In this document: piece by piece, positions 11,601 through 23,700 of the stretch
Layout: each line of letters opens with the position of its first letter
Position numbering within the stretch: position 1 is the stretch's first letter
Assembly (NCBI GenBank): GCA_013396655.1
Contig: WBMV01008587.1
Coordinates: 124,001 to 188,000 of the forward strand
Source of the DNA: Campylorhamphus procurvoides
Lineage: Eukaryota; Chordata; Aves; Passeriformes; Dendrocolaptidae
Length of the DNA stretch: 64,000 bases
Direction: 5' to 3'
Program-made: the position numbers and the translations under genes
Notes under the pieces: generated by a model
Told to the model about the DNA's origin: nothing
Seen by the model: the letters and a program-made list of their open reading frames with translations, nothing else
Database searches by the model: none

Positions 11601-14600
11601 AGCAAAGCCTTGTGATCTAACTGGATAATAATTTATTTGTAATATTATCAGTTCAGAATGAATATCAGCCTAAGTATTGTTGGTGCAGGTGTAACTTATT
11701 GAATTCAGGGTCTTTTTGTCTGGCACTTAATTGCTTATATGGGTGTTGGGAGCTTTAGGTCCCTCAATTTTTCATAATGAGCAACACCATTAAACTGCCA
11801 CGGAGCAATAAAAATTAGAGATTTTCCTTAGACCCCATAAGAAAATCTAACAAAAATATGGCTGCCAGATTAATTGTGTGTTTTATATGTCCAGCAAACA
11901 GAACTGACTATAATGCTTTTCCTCTAGTTATTATTTTTGCTATTGCTTCATCAGTGCATGAAAATCAATGTAGAAATATCAGAAAAGTAGGCTAGTCTGA
12001 AGAACTCACTCTCAAAGGCATAGAGTTGACAACAGGATCCTGAACACAGAACATAGAATCACTGCTTGTATTTTTCTCTGTTGCACTGGACACGTATTTC
12101 AGTCAAGGGAAATGCACCATTCAAGCAATGAGGTCAAAAGGCAGTGTATGATTGCAGGGTCATGTCACAAGCCTATTTAGAACATCTTGGGTTGCATAAT
12201 TGCATATAGCTGATAATCACAAGTGGACATGCCTAAAATGCACACATCTTGATTGAACCTATTAATACACATCTATATTAAGTTGCTGAAGGCAAAAAGC
12301 AAGAATGGAAATATTAGGAAAAAGTATCCATTGGTACTTTCCAGAAGCTGATGTTACTGTTCATTGTTCATTATCAGAGCATAAACTATTTATATTGTTC
12401 TGTCTAATAGGAACTACAATATATTTTATATATTAAAAAAGTCAGAATGTGTATCTTGCACTTAAGTTTTCCATTGTCCACTTATTAAGGAACCACCTAA
12501 TCCTAATTTGATGCCCATCAACTGCATAATTTTATGTTGTCAAGCTCTCTTTCCTCTTGAGGAATCCTTGTCTGACCTGTCACAACGGACTGAGAGAAAT
12601 TCTTCTGCTTCAAAAGTGGCAAATTACACACTGCTTTTCATGATTCATACATTAATATGTTTTTTCATCCCTCTGTGGAAACTTCTAAGATGCTCATTAT
12701 CTGTAAAACTGGAATAAATTCAACCATGGTTCCCTAGGTGCAATCAATTAAAGTAGTGTTACTTGCCCACTATTATGTCAGATAGGCCCAATACATCTGA
12801 AAAATAATTACCTTCATATCACGTATTTGTTGTCATTTACCAGCCAGTTATAGCAGCTGAAGAATATGATGAATGCTTCAAACCAGTTTTAATCAAATAG
12901 CTGCCAGAAAATGCCCAAAACAGAAATCTTCATTGCCTTTATAAACAATTTGTAATTAACATATGAATAAACTGCATATTTGAATTTCCACCAACACAAC
13001 AGTTCCTCCCAGGAAATCACAGTTAAAAACTGAAGTGAATGTTCCCCTAGAAAGTGCACTTTGTTTATAGAAATAGTCCTCACAGTTAATGACTGGCAAA
13101 ACTTCAAACTCAGAATTACATTACATTGGTAATTTTAACTTTGTCATCTTAAATAGATCCAGTTTACTTATATGAACACAAGCAAAGTATGACAGCCCTC
13201 AAAGAACTGCCTTTAAGCAGGCTTTATTCTATCCCATGAAGCTTTGTAATTCCTTCTGTTATTATTAATAGCTGTTAAGTGCTGACAGCATGCTTGGCAC
13301 TGAATGAAACGCAGGAGCAGACATGGTTCTTGTTAAGGGTGGCCCTCGGGAGGTCGTTTACTGTGTGTAACAACAACAACTTTATTGGAGTAGTAACCCA
13401 CTAACACAGCTGCAGTGTGGGTATCAGGAGATGTCGCTGTTTAGACAAAATAGTGATGTGCAAATGCATGTATACATATCACTCCTTTTACATGTTAATT
13501 TTTTTGCAGCTAGCAAACCTATCGGCTGAGTAGACAAGAGTTTTTGGAGGTAGCCAAATAAAAGCTATGTCCCAGAATGCCATGTTTGCAGTGTTTTGTC
13601 CCTCAGCAATGGGTATGCAAACTATTGGGAGAGACTAAGCCCTTTGGAACATGACCAGTTCTGGATGCACTGGGATGGAAGGACAATCCTCTGCTGCTAG
13701 AAGTTATGGCAAGTTCAGTCACAGGATTAAAGAAAATAGCAGAAAAGCACAGGCAAGAATTTCAAGCAGACGGGCCTTGAAGGTGCCTTGTGAGATAGCT
13801 TTCTTTAGAGCCAGGAGCTATAGAAGGGATGAAACACCTTGTGGAGGTGATGGCATGGGAGACAGCTGCAGACCCTGAATCCTAGACACCTAAAGCTCCA
13901 GAGCAGAAGACATGATCTCTGCTCTTCCACTCCAGGGCAAGATGGCATGCCCAGCAGACACCACTTGTCTAGAGTTGTGTCACAGAGGTGATACCCCATT
14001 CCTGACCTTCAGGGTCCTATCAGATCTCATTGGCCAGTTTTAACTTAGCCAAGATCAGAGCTCTGCTGCATCATCACTTGTGGAATGTAGAAGAGAGGGA
14101 GGAGAGGTGGTGGCACCAAAACTTGGCAAGTTCACACTCTAAGATGTATGTGAGTCATGTATGAGTATTACAAGGGATGTTTACTCCCCATCTCCTGGTC
14201 AGTGCCTGTGCAGTGCCCAAAACTGAGGAAAAAGCAACTGACTCCCTCACTCAATGAGACTAGTGCTCACATCCACCAGTGGGTCTGACCTGACACATAA
14301 ATGCCACAGAGGCAGGGTTGGCCATCCTCTGGTGTCTTTACCTTTGGATTTGCCCTAATACTCTGTCCCTGTGTCCAAGTAGTACTCTTGATACTGCAGG
14401 TGAACCCTGTCTTCTTCCACAGGGCTCTACACTGCAACTCCAGTCACAGACACAACCAACTTTACATGAAGCAAGTCTTGTTGGAGTCTTCTGACTTGTA
14501 AGCATGAGGGATAAAGCTCCATATAAACAGATGCTGCACCATGCAGAAGGTAAGTTACCCCTCAGTGTACAGATGCTGATCAGTGATAATGGCAGTAGAA

Positions 14601-15756
14601 AGTAGGTCCAAACAGATCAAATAGTTCTCTTGAAACTGTTTATCTTAGTTTCATTTTAATTGCCTGTTTTCTTTTCTGCTGCACAAAACTTTCACATCCC
14701 TTCAATATCATGTATTCTCAAACAAATACTAACCATCCTCCTCCCCTCTTTGTTGTGTGCCTCCTAACACTAATTTTAGATGCATCTGTTTTTTGAGTGT
14801 GTTTTCTAAAAGCAGTCAAACTGTCAGTAAATGCTCAATAACACTCTGAAAACGGTATAGCTTTTAGGTGTTATAGCTGGGTACTCCAAAAAATATTAAT
14901 TCGGAAGTCATTAGTCACTTGTGGCCATTTGGACTATAAAAAAACTGAATGAAATGGATTTTTGAACTTCCTAGGTAACAGTTTTGCCTTCCATACTCCT
15001 ATATGCAGTGTTCCTAATGTTATTAAAGTCTGCTTTTCTGTAAACCCATTCATTCTTGTGTATTGACACTTGAATTTGCAAAGGCTGTTCTCTGCCTAGT
15101 CATGATGTGTTTTTAAAAGGAGCATTGGTGCAGGTGACGTGAGTGGGATGTCTGCAGGAGGTGCATAACAATTGTGCAGAACAAGATAGTTTCTATATCA
15201 TTTAACTGCTGAGAATGTGCTTTCATAGCTCACAAAGGAGCAAAGCTGTTACAGTGTGATTTGCAGACAGGCACCATGAAGTATATGTTTTCCAATGCAT
15301 CAAAGGGACCTGAGATTATGGGTATCCTGCCCAGATTGCTGAGATCTGTGACTGCAGTACAAGAGGCAAAAGTACCAGCGAGGCTCAAGGCTATGGCTAG
15401 TTGCCTCACATAATGGAAATCAAGTAGTGGGAGAAGCACAGCGGACTGAACAAACTGTTTGAAAAGTTGAGTAAATATTCACCCATGATGTGACAGCTGG
15501 ACTAGTAAGAGTCACAGTTGATTTTCAGCTGTGCTGCATCGTGTTGTAGTGGCTCTGGAACAGACCTCCCCACCGACTCTTGCACCACTGTGATGGTGAT
15601 ACAATCTTAGTCTAAGGAAAGATAGAAGGTACGACATACCAGTCAATCCAGAAGTGTCTCATTTTACAGAATATTTTCGCTGTGACAGCAAAAGTAACAT
15701 ATCTATTATGAGATAGTGAATAGAAAACACTTCACTGGAATGAAAATATTCTGACT
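8661..15756. other. Intergenic DNA, no gene seen
   Basis: I find no exon with domain-like composition in about 7 kb. The part at 11,600-11,960 is rich in TTAATTG/TTAATT homeodomain-type words and short runs that look constrained, so it could be a conserved element, but this cannot be judged without an alignment. An A/C-rich tract at 9941-10003 is listed separately. Confidence 0.45.
9941..10003. repeat. A/C-rich low-complexity tract
   Basis: The plus strand is made of aaccaacc, aaaacc and poly-A words with almost no G or T. It is a simple-sequence tract of the same flavour as those at 17121, 21198 and 47807. Confidence 0.75.
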
Positions 15757-15892
15757 TCACAGAATATTCTGAGTTGGAAGGACCCACAAGGACCACCAAG
15801 TCCAGCTCTTAAGTGAATAACCATACAGGGATCCAACCCACAACCCTGGCTTTATTAGCACTGTGCTTTAACCAACTGAGCTAACCTCAGAC
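15757..15892 (-). mobile_element. tRNA-Ile-derived SINE with CR1 tail (TguSINE1 type), minus strand
   Basis: Read on the minus strand, the element starts ggttagctcagttggtt, a well preserved tRNA A box (plus-strand bases about 15870-15887). It continues through tgctaataaagcc and a B box at about 15829-15841 (ggttggatccc). The tail, ctggacttggtggtccttgt then ttccaactcagaatattctg, matches the CR1 3' end. It is better preserved than the copy at 5030, so the window holds two copies of different apparent age. This SINE type is known from songbirds and supports a passerine source. Confidence 0.9.
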
Positions 15893-17120
15893 CTGTCCAT
15901 ATTAAATTGGTATTTATACATCCTTGATTTCTCTTTTATTTTCAAATAAAAATCTAAATTTTAAAACTGGGGAATACAGAAGTTGTCTCTCCCTCACACA
16001 CACTGCTTACTACTGCTTGCTGTGTTCCATGTATTATTGCTTTTTAAGCCCAGGGCCCCTGGGCCTTGTCTCCCTCCTCAACAACATATCCACTTGACAT
16101 GTCTCCTATCACTGCTCCTTGTCTCCTTCTGAACTTCAGAACAGAGTGTGCTCGGTTCAATAGTTTTTTAAACATTAACTCATCCACTGTCACTCTAAGA
16201 AGAGAAACTTTGTCCATCTATCATAGAATTAACCTATTTATTTTCCTGCTGAGTTCCAAACACAAACCATCACTTTCCATTTTTTTTCAATTCCAGCACT
16301 TTTTCCCATTCCAGCACTTTCACTTTTCAGATATCATTGTGGATAAGATAGTCACAAAGGCTATAAGAGGAGAATCTCTTCCCAAGGAGACTTTGAGAAG
16401 AATTAAATGTAGAGTTGCAAAGCATTCTAATTATGGTGCAAAATAGGCCTGGCAATCTTCATGGTACTTAATATGTCATCTTCTTCCTATCTCTTAAAGC
16501 CAATAATCTGCAAACCAATACTATATTGGAGTATTATATCTGCTATAACTTATGTCAACTTGGATCACACCCCCTCCTTTTTCTTAAACAATGTTTGGCA
16601 GCCAACCGAGTGTGGAAACTAGACTGTTTTACATTAGTCAGAAGTACATTTAAATCATTTTTACTGAATGATTTACTGTGGATTACAAATTCTTATATGG
16701 CATTTTAAGTTAATGATTAGACAAAGTAATATATCACTAAAATGATTGGGTGCATATGTATTTTGCTTCCACGATTCTAAATTTCTCTTTGGATTGGAGG
16801 ACTTCTCTACATTTATTTTCCCCAGCTGAAGAAAAAAAAATAGACAAAAGAGCAGAAGGCTCCAACATATCTTCTCAAACTACTGATTAAGTCAAGAGGA
16901 TTTTCCTCCCTGCAGAATAGTCAGGCCATAAGGAGACTGGTAAATTGATTGGTGCTTTTCAGACAAATATTGGCAGGTGTCAGTATTGCACAGCATTTCC
17001 ACACTCTACTGTGTCCCAGTGACAGAAGAAAAAGCTGCATAGAAAAGGTTTAAGACTTTATATCAAATAAAATAGTGAATGCATAATTCAGGTGTAGTGG
17101 TAGAATATGTTAAGTATCTC

Positions 17121-17219
17121 ACAGAAAAAAAACCAGAACAAAGTACAGGAAAACCAAAACCAAAACCAAGACCAACCAACCAAAAAAAAACCCCACAAAA
17201 AAACCCCCCAAAATCCCCC
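17121..17219. repeat. A/C-rich low-complexity tract
   Basis: It consists of repeated aaaacc, ccaacc and poly-A/poly-C runs on the plus strand. Open frames through this tract (Lys/Pro/Gln-rich on plus, Phe/Val/Leu-rich on minus) are compositional artefacts. Confidence 0.8.
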
Positions 17220-20200
17220 TGTGCTCGTTCTCCATGCACAGACTTTTCTGGGGAGTTCTAAAAATTGTATATGTCCTGTGACAGTGGAAGAAAAGGGATT
17301 TTCTGACTCTGTCCACTAGTATGTGGACTTTGAAACCCAAGTGAAAGAAAGGTAAAACACACTAATAAAATCTGGGCTGTTATGCCAGACGCTCATAGGT
17401 CACTGGTATTTTTAAAAAGAAATAGAGATATACAATAAATTATTTGTTTAATTTATTGCTGTGGGCCAGGATCCTGCAAGTGCTGAAAGATAAGAAGCAA
17501 CTTCATATTTACAACATAAATGAAATAAGGAAGACAATTCTCTGTGCTTCAGAGGTCATAAAAATAAAGGAAACCATTCATCAGTGCAAAGTTACCTGTA
17601 CGTAACTGTGTGCAAATCAGAATTTGTGGCCTTAACCCTCTAGCCTGTTGCATGCAAAGAGCTGCACAGTTGGTTTCACTGCACTGATTCATTCATGTGA
17701 GCCTTTATCTTGGCATAGGAAAACCAGGCAAAATATGCAGTGCATACTCATTTTGGCACCTCTCACGTCTTTAATATGAAGTTTCAGATGGCTGACAAAT
17801 AACAGACAGGATTACTGCAGCATTTATTTAATTTATTAGTGTCCTTAAGTGTTACTCAAAGCATACAGAGAAGAAAAAAGAGTAAGTACCAGAAATGAAG
17901 AAGTGATTTGGTATTCATTATTGACTTCTGCTTGGATTCCTGTAACGCCTCCTCAGGCTTCCAATACATTTTGTAACAGATCAGACTCTATTCCCTCCTC
18001 AGAGAAGTCTACTACAGATCATACCACAAGGAGTATTTAATTTCTGCCATGATGACTCTTTACTAAAAGTTTTTAAAGAAAGGCACCTCCCTCTCCATGC
18101 ACCAAAACCAAAGATGCTGGGTCTTCCTCAGCCAATGGCAACACTCAGTAGACAACAGGAGAAGCAAATCATTTACTGGGATGATATTTCAGATCACCAG
18201 ATGAGGCCAAAGCTATGTGTTGACCCTAGGAGAAAACTAAGCGTCCCTGTCAATCATAACCCATAGTCATGAGGTTTTTGGATGGAGAAATGGATTAAAA
18301 TGTATGATTTTCAGATCCTCAAAAATGAGGATTCAGAAGAAATATAATCCTGAAGTGAACAATGCAAGGATAACTATAGCAATGGGGGGAAAAAAATCAC
18401 CTAACAAAATAATGATACTGCAACATAATAAGGAATGAAAGCTGACACAAACTAGGGGCAACACCAGTGTATTTGGACTGAAATCCATAACTCAGCCTAA
18501 AGAGTACAGGTTTCTTTTACAGTGTATACACACCTAAGGGGAGGGCTAAGAAGAGGGCCTGAGCAGTTACAAGATGGGAGCACAGAGCTGTGCAGAATGA
18601 ACTAAAAAAAATGTTATGTACAAGGAAACTCCCAGAATCCCATCTGACTTTCTGCTGTTTAAGTAGATGGATATATCTGTAGAAAACTGTCTTCATCTAC
18701 ATAAGCAATGTGGTCCAATACCCACTTTGGATCACATTGTCCACACAGAATACGGGACTGTCTCAGGTGAAGGAAATGTAACCTTTAGCTATATAGTGGG
18801 AAGGAAAAGAAAAAAAAAATGGTGGATTGCAGAATTTTCTCTGGAAATAGGAAGGATACCTTCATTTCCTGGAAAACATGGGAGTTCTGGGGCTTTGGGT
18901 CCTCTTGTGAGGACTAGAAAAAACCAAAAGCACTAGTTAAGAAGTATTAGCAGAACAGGAAGCAGGTACCAGAACGAAAACTGAACGCATGACAACCAGA
19001 GATCCAGAGCTGTACTCCCTTGCACTGACAGTGCAGCTCAGTTTAAGAAGGCTGACGACTCAGATATTCTCATGACAAATAGACAACAGAGATCTAATTT
19101 ATGATTTTTCAACCTCTGAGACTGAGAAGGACATTAAACCCAGGTGTCTCGCTTTGGTCACAGCATTATATAAATAATGGGCTCCACCATTTAGTCCTGT
19201 CTTTCAAGCTGCTGTCTGGCAGCACATTTCATCCAAAATAAATTAAATCCAAAGTCAGATCTTCCTGGTGCCTTCTAGATGAGCTTAAAATTCCTGTGTT
19301 CACAGAATTCACATAGGAAAGGGAGAAAATTTAGATTAATGTTTCAGTCTGGAACTGAAGTCTGGTATCTATATTGCATTCTGGATAGCAATGATTAGCA
19401 AAGTTGTACAACGGTGCCCTTGAAAACTATAAGTCCTCCTACATGTCCAGTGAAACCTGGTTTTGACCAGGACACCCACGTTTCTGGTTTTTGAACAGAC
19501 TTATTTAAGAGTGATGGTCATAAGGTTTAGAGTAAAATGATTTAGAGTAGGTACTGCAAATGTAAATATCTAGGGATGGTACACAGCAGGGATTTTGTGG
19601 GACCCAGTAGGTATTCAGTTCTTCCTCAGCCCTCTCTAAATAACTATGTATTTCATTCTAACCTACCCCAAGAGTTTGCATAAACTCTCCAATGTTACAG
19701 AACAGGTCAGTGATGGCAACTGAGAATTAGACTGTATTGTTTCCTCTTTCCAGAAGGTGAAGTATAATACTGAAGAGCTTTGTATGTACTACTTCTGAGC
19801 TAGAAAGCAATCTTTACTAAACAAAATCCTTATAAAGACCCAAGACACAAGTTGATTTTTTTTTCCTTCTAGCTAAGACGCAAGATTGAGACTTCAAGTA
19901 TCTTTGTTAAGCTAGCTAATACATTATTGTCCAAAATAAACATATTTTAGTAAGTGCAAGACTGTTTTTTCCTCTCTCTTTCCGTCTTTTGTTCAACTTC
20001 AACTCAGCTATTTATGATTCATTTCATGAGCCACTAGGTTTTCTCTGAAGGCACTAAAAAGGGCCAGAGCTATCAAACAGTTTTAGAGACTAGTGCCAAC
20101 AAGGAACTGTTTTCCTCCATGCTATAAAACAGGCGCTGTCAATAGACTACAACCGGCAATAAACTATTAAAAAAGGAATTTATGATGGCTACTTATTATC

Positions 20201-21197
20201 CTCCTGAAATAATGTTGTTACAAGGCTGCCCTTTCCAGTCCTCCACGGAGATCACGTGGCAAGTGTCTAACAAAGGGAAAGGCCCAGATCTGTAGGGACT
20301 GTCTGCAAACAGCCCAAGAATTGCCCCACATTACATGGGCACACACACCACACCAGGATTTCAAAGCAGCAGAGAAATGGTCCCACATTGGACTTGGGCT
20401 TGTTACGCATGAGTGTTTGATTTAAGGTGGGACCTTAATTAACCTATATATAGAACATATTGAATTGTTTTAATAGCTAAATATCAAATTATGAAGGAAT
20501 GCCTATTATTGTTTAGCAAGAAATTGGTGAACCACAAGGATAAAATCAGAAATGGCTCAAACCTCAAATGGAATCAGATCTGCCTCTTTTTTTGGATTTT
20601 GAAAAAACTCCCAGCTCTAGCTCTTTTCCCTTCTTCTCCAACCTCATAGTAGACTTTTTTCTTTACTCAAGTGTCTGCCTCTGTTAGGCTGATATTTGAC
20701 TGTGCTACAGAGCTGTAATTGTTATAAATTGTGGTGTACCACTTGCACTAATAGAGCTATCCTATCTTACTGCAATTAATGAATTCAATATCTAATGCCT
20801 TCAATATCTAAGATGAAAATATTTTAGAAAGAAGGGAGAAATGATACAGTTCAAACCTCATTTGGATTGCATCCATTTGGACTGGCTCCTTTTGCTCTGA
20901 ACCTTCATCCAGTGTGCTGCTTGAATCCTCAGTATGTCAGACTGGAGGCATACAGGCTGTGGTCCAGGCTGAATGCACTGCCCTTGAAGGATGTCTCGTT
21001 ATAACAAGCATCTCTCAGGAATGATAGAGAGGGTTCTAAGGGTGTATAGGGTAAAGAAGGTTGTGGTTTGAAGAGTTTAAGGGAAAAGGAACTTTGGGGT
21101 CTAGAGAAGGGAGAAGTAGGCTGGGCTGAGAAAGAGAACAAAAACTGAGATGTGGAGAAACAGGATGGAACAGGGCAGTCACTGAGATTTGGATTTC

Positions 21198-21233
21198 TAA
21201 AAAAACCAACCCAAATCAAAAACAAAAACCCAA
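21198..21233. repeat. A/C-rich low-complexity tract
   Basis: A short run of aaacc and aaaac words, of the same type as those at 9941 and 17121. Confidence 0.7.
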
Positions 21234-21341
21234 AGGCATCTACACAAACACATTTGCAGCGTTAAGATTTCTTAACGTTCTGATCACTTTCAGTAGTGTT
21301 ATCACGGGGGGTTCACCCGTTGCCCCTGTCTCTACAAACAA

Positions 21342-21462
21342 GGAGTAGTCTCCTGGTATCCTGTTCCCCGAACAGTACATCTGGAGGAGAGAAAAACAGT
21401 GTTATTTACTAGCAGATATTACCCCGAGAACACAACACTTATTCTTAGCAGGAGACTACTCC
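21342..21462. other. Nested inverted repeat, candidate structured element
   Basis: A perfect 14-base inverted repeat, ggagtagtctcctg at 21342-21355 and caggagactactcc at 21449-21462, encloses 93 bases. Inside are a perfect hairpin (ctgttc at 21361-21366, gaacag at 21370-21375, 3-base loop) and a further 6-base pair, agtgtt at 21398-21403 with aacact at 21434-21439. The pairs nest without crossing, giving a branched fold. It could be a structured RNA, a relic of a small inverted-repeat transposon, or chance. I saw no clear target duplication beside the arms. Confidence 0.5.
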
Positions 21463-21687
21463 AGAGTTTTAAAATCCACTTTTGTTAATTTTATGGATTT
21501 CAAACAAAGAATGTACATCACAGAAAATCACGAAATAACATATATAGAGACAAACCCGAAACATTTTACTGCAGGGGAATTTTTACGAATAGTGCCTGTA
21601 TGCTAAAAGCACTGGTGAGCATGAGTTAAAATGCTGCTGAGACTATAACTCTGAGTTTACAATGTCTTCAGTTACTATTTCTCAGCG

Positions 21688-21713
21688 GAGACAGTCCTGC
21701 CTGTGACTGTCTC
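21688..21713. other. Perfect 9-bp stem-loop
   Basis: gagacagtc at 21688-21696 and gactgtctc at 21705-21713 pair fully around an 8-base loop. It lies 225 bases after the larger inverted repeat. No run of T follows that would suggest a polymerase III terminator. Confidence 0.6.
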
Positions 21714-22640
21714 TTGTTGGTTTCTTGACTTCACAACTCAGCTGTGTCGAGACTATATCTCTAGAGCGAGAGGAGCAGCAATTACAGTACTGAGTCCATG
21801 AGAAGCCATAAATCCCAGAAAACCACTGAAACTAGAATTTTCTTACTTATTGCTTTATAACGATAACAAAAACAACAACAAAAGACGCCAGACCCCTTTT
21901 ATTCCCACAGTATCTTCTGCCCCTATGACACTCCCACGGTCCCCGAGCACCCACCCAGAGGGCAGGGGAGTGGAGGGGGACCCCAGCCTGCGGCTGGCCG
22001 CACAGCAAAACCTCCCCTTCCTTACGACCTCCTGCAGTGAAATACGCTCGTTAATCATTATTTGACCCTTTTTAGCAGAGTAAGAAAGGTCTAAAGTGAA
22101 ACCATCACCTTTCATTTAACCCAGAGAGGACGGCAGGAAAAAAATTAATCTTTAAAACCTATGGTATGACAGCTTTTTTTTAAGCAAAGGGCTTTGGAGG
22201 CAAGAAAAAAAGAAAAGTGTTTAAGTGTGCACGAACAGAGAGAACCATTTAATTAAAAGCATGAAAAAGGACTAAAGACTACATTCATTCCCGCTTTTCG
22301 GTAACATATGCCTATCCTATAATTGCCTGTAAATAGCCACTGCAAAAGCAACTCAGATTAGTGGGTTTCTGGATGAGGGATGGAAACTCTGACGAGCTTA
22401 GCTGTCGAAAGCTTACATGAACTAGTGCTGTACCGGGGAGGGGGAGTGCGGTGGGGAGGGAATGGGGAAGGGAAATTTAAAAAAAAAAAAGAAAAAAAGC
22501 TAAACCTATAGAAACTCTGGCTTGCAGGGTTATTTTTCTAATTATCACCTTGGCAAGATACAGTTCCGTACTTCCAAAGCCAAGCGCTCCCTCACTACCA
22601 GAGGTTTTGCACTCTCATAAACGTTCGCCACTTCTGTCCC

Positions 22641-22675
22641 TTCCTCTCTCCCTCCCTCCCTNCCTTTTTTTTCCT
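22641..22675. repeat. CT-rich simple repeat with a one-base gap (N at 22662)
   Basis: A ctccctccct-type repeat runs into eight Ts. The single N at 22662 marks an unresolved base or a contig join within the simple repeat. Confidence 0.85.
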
Positions 22676-22689
22676 GTTGAAGGGTAGCC

Positions 22690-23700
22690 CCCTGCCAAGC
22701 GCCTCGGTAAGACGCCGCACGTTCTAGGACAGAGCAGCAGAACGATGCGTGGGCGGAAAGGAGAGGGTCGGAGTGGGACAAAAAACAGGGATGTGTCCGT
22801 GGGAACCCCTGCGGGTCCCCTCACAAGCCCTCTGCCCCCAGAGGGGACACAGCTGAAGCCCCGCAGCGGTGAGGTCCTCTCCAGCATTCACCGCCCGATC
22901 CCGGGTCGGGACTGGGGATTGCCGGGCTCCTCGCTGTGGGGCGAGGCGGAGAGCCCGGGCTGAGGGATCCCTTCCCCGGCAGCTGCCGGGATCCGTGCCC
23001 CCGAGGGGCTGACGGAGCCGCCCGGAACGCGGCACTGAAGATGCGAGCGGCTCCGTGGGGGCAGCGACGGCAGAGGGCTCCGTGCGCCCCTCGGGAGGGT
23101 GGGGGACTGCAAAGGGTCTGCGAAGGGGCGGCGTTCCGATTTCTCAGTCGTTTTTCTAACAATAACGCTTTAACTCTTTTGTTACTCTACTCTTGTCCTT
23201 CACAGAATCGTTGCGCCGGGCTGATTTTGTGAAGGGACCCAACCGGGTGACGGGGATTTACACCGAATAGTCCGTATTGCCCACGCTGATGTATTAAAAC
23301 ACGCCAGGTTACGTGGCTACAGAGACAACTTTTTTCAGGCACAAATATTAGCATGCCAAGCTGTCGCAATTTCCACCCTCTTCCCCAACTTGCGTCCATG
23401 CGATTGCACTGGGACAGCGGCGGGTGCTCGGGAAAAAGTTTGTCTCTGAAAATCCACCTCCCGCACTTTCCCCTCGACCACCGCCGGCCGCTTGTGAGCA
23501 CCCGAGAGCGGGGAGCGCGGCACCGCCACCTCGGCTCCGCGCCGCCCTCCGGCACCGCCGCGGCTCCCACCCGAGCCGGGGAAGCCGCGTCCTCGGTGTG
23601 AGCCTTCCCGGCTCCTTGAAAGCATCGCCAGGGCTCTTCAGCTACTCGTGCGGCACGGGGCAGAACGGAGAGTGGCGAGGCAGGCAGAGTCCCTCTGCGC
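22690..23700. promoter_or_regulatory. CpG island (two GC-rich lobes)
   Basis: CpG is dense in 22690-23130 and 23390-23690, against a CpG-poor background. A more AT-rich part, 23150-23380, lies between. No known protein can be read in any frame, and no forkhead domain is present. GC boxes and an exact EGR1/WT1 consensus (22747-22755) occur in the left lobe. A consensus-like splice donor, cg|gtaaga, lies at 22707 on the plus strand. It may be the promoter of a non-coding RNA or of the FOXD1 neighbourhood. Direction is not determined. Confidence 0.7.
22747..22755 (+). promoter_or_regulatory. EGR1/WT1 consensus site
   Basis: gcgtgggcg is an exact match to the EGR1/WT1 zinc-finger consensus and is located at the edge of the CpG island. 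WT1 acts in kidney development, as do FOXD1 and TMEM174 in other vertebrates. A 9-base match in GC-rich DNA can be chance. Confidence 0.4.

Larger units (their letters stand above)
15893..21341. other. Intergenic DNA, no gene seen
   Basis: The longest open stretch (16066-16446, plus) has low-complexity Phe/Ser-rich composition and no homology I recognise. It contains a local duplication of attccagcacttt near 16289-16320. A segment near 20,120-20,200 has several HOX/CDX-like words (caataaac, tttatgatgg) and could be a regulatory element. No exon is supported. Confidence 0.45.

Noticed and set aside
16066..16446. 126-residue plus-strand open frame
   Set aside because: Low-complexity Phe/Ser/His stretches from a T-rich region; no recognised similarity.
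17079..17340. Lys/Pro/Gln-rich plus frames and Val/Leu/Phe-rich minus frame
   Set aside because: Products of the A/C-rich low-complexity tract.
22724..23625. Arg/Pro/Ala-rich open frames on both strands of the CpG island
   Set aside because: GC-rich DNA has few stops. No forkhead or other domain is present in any frame.
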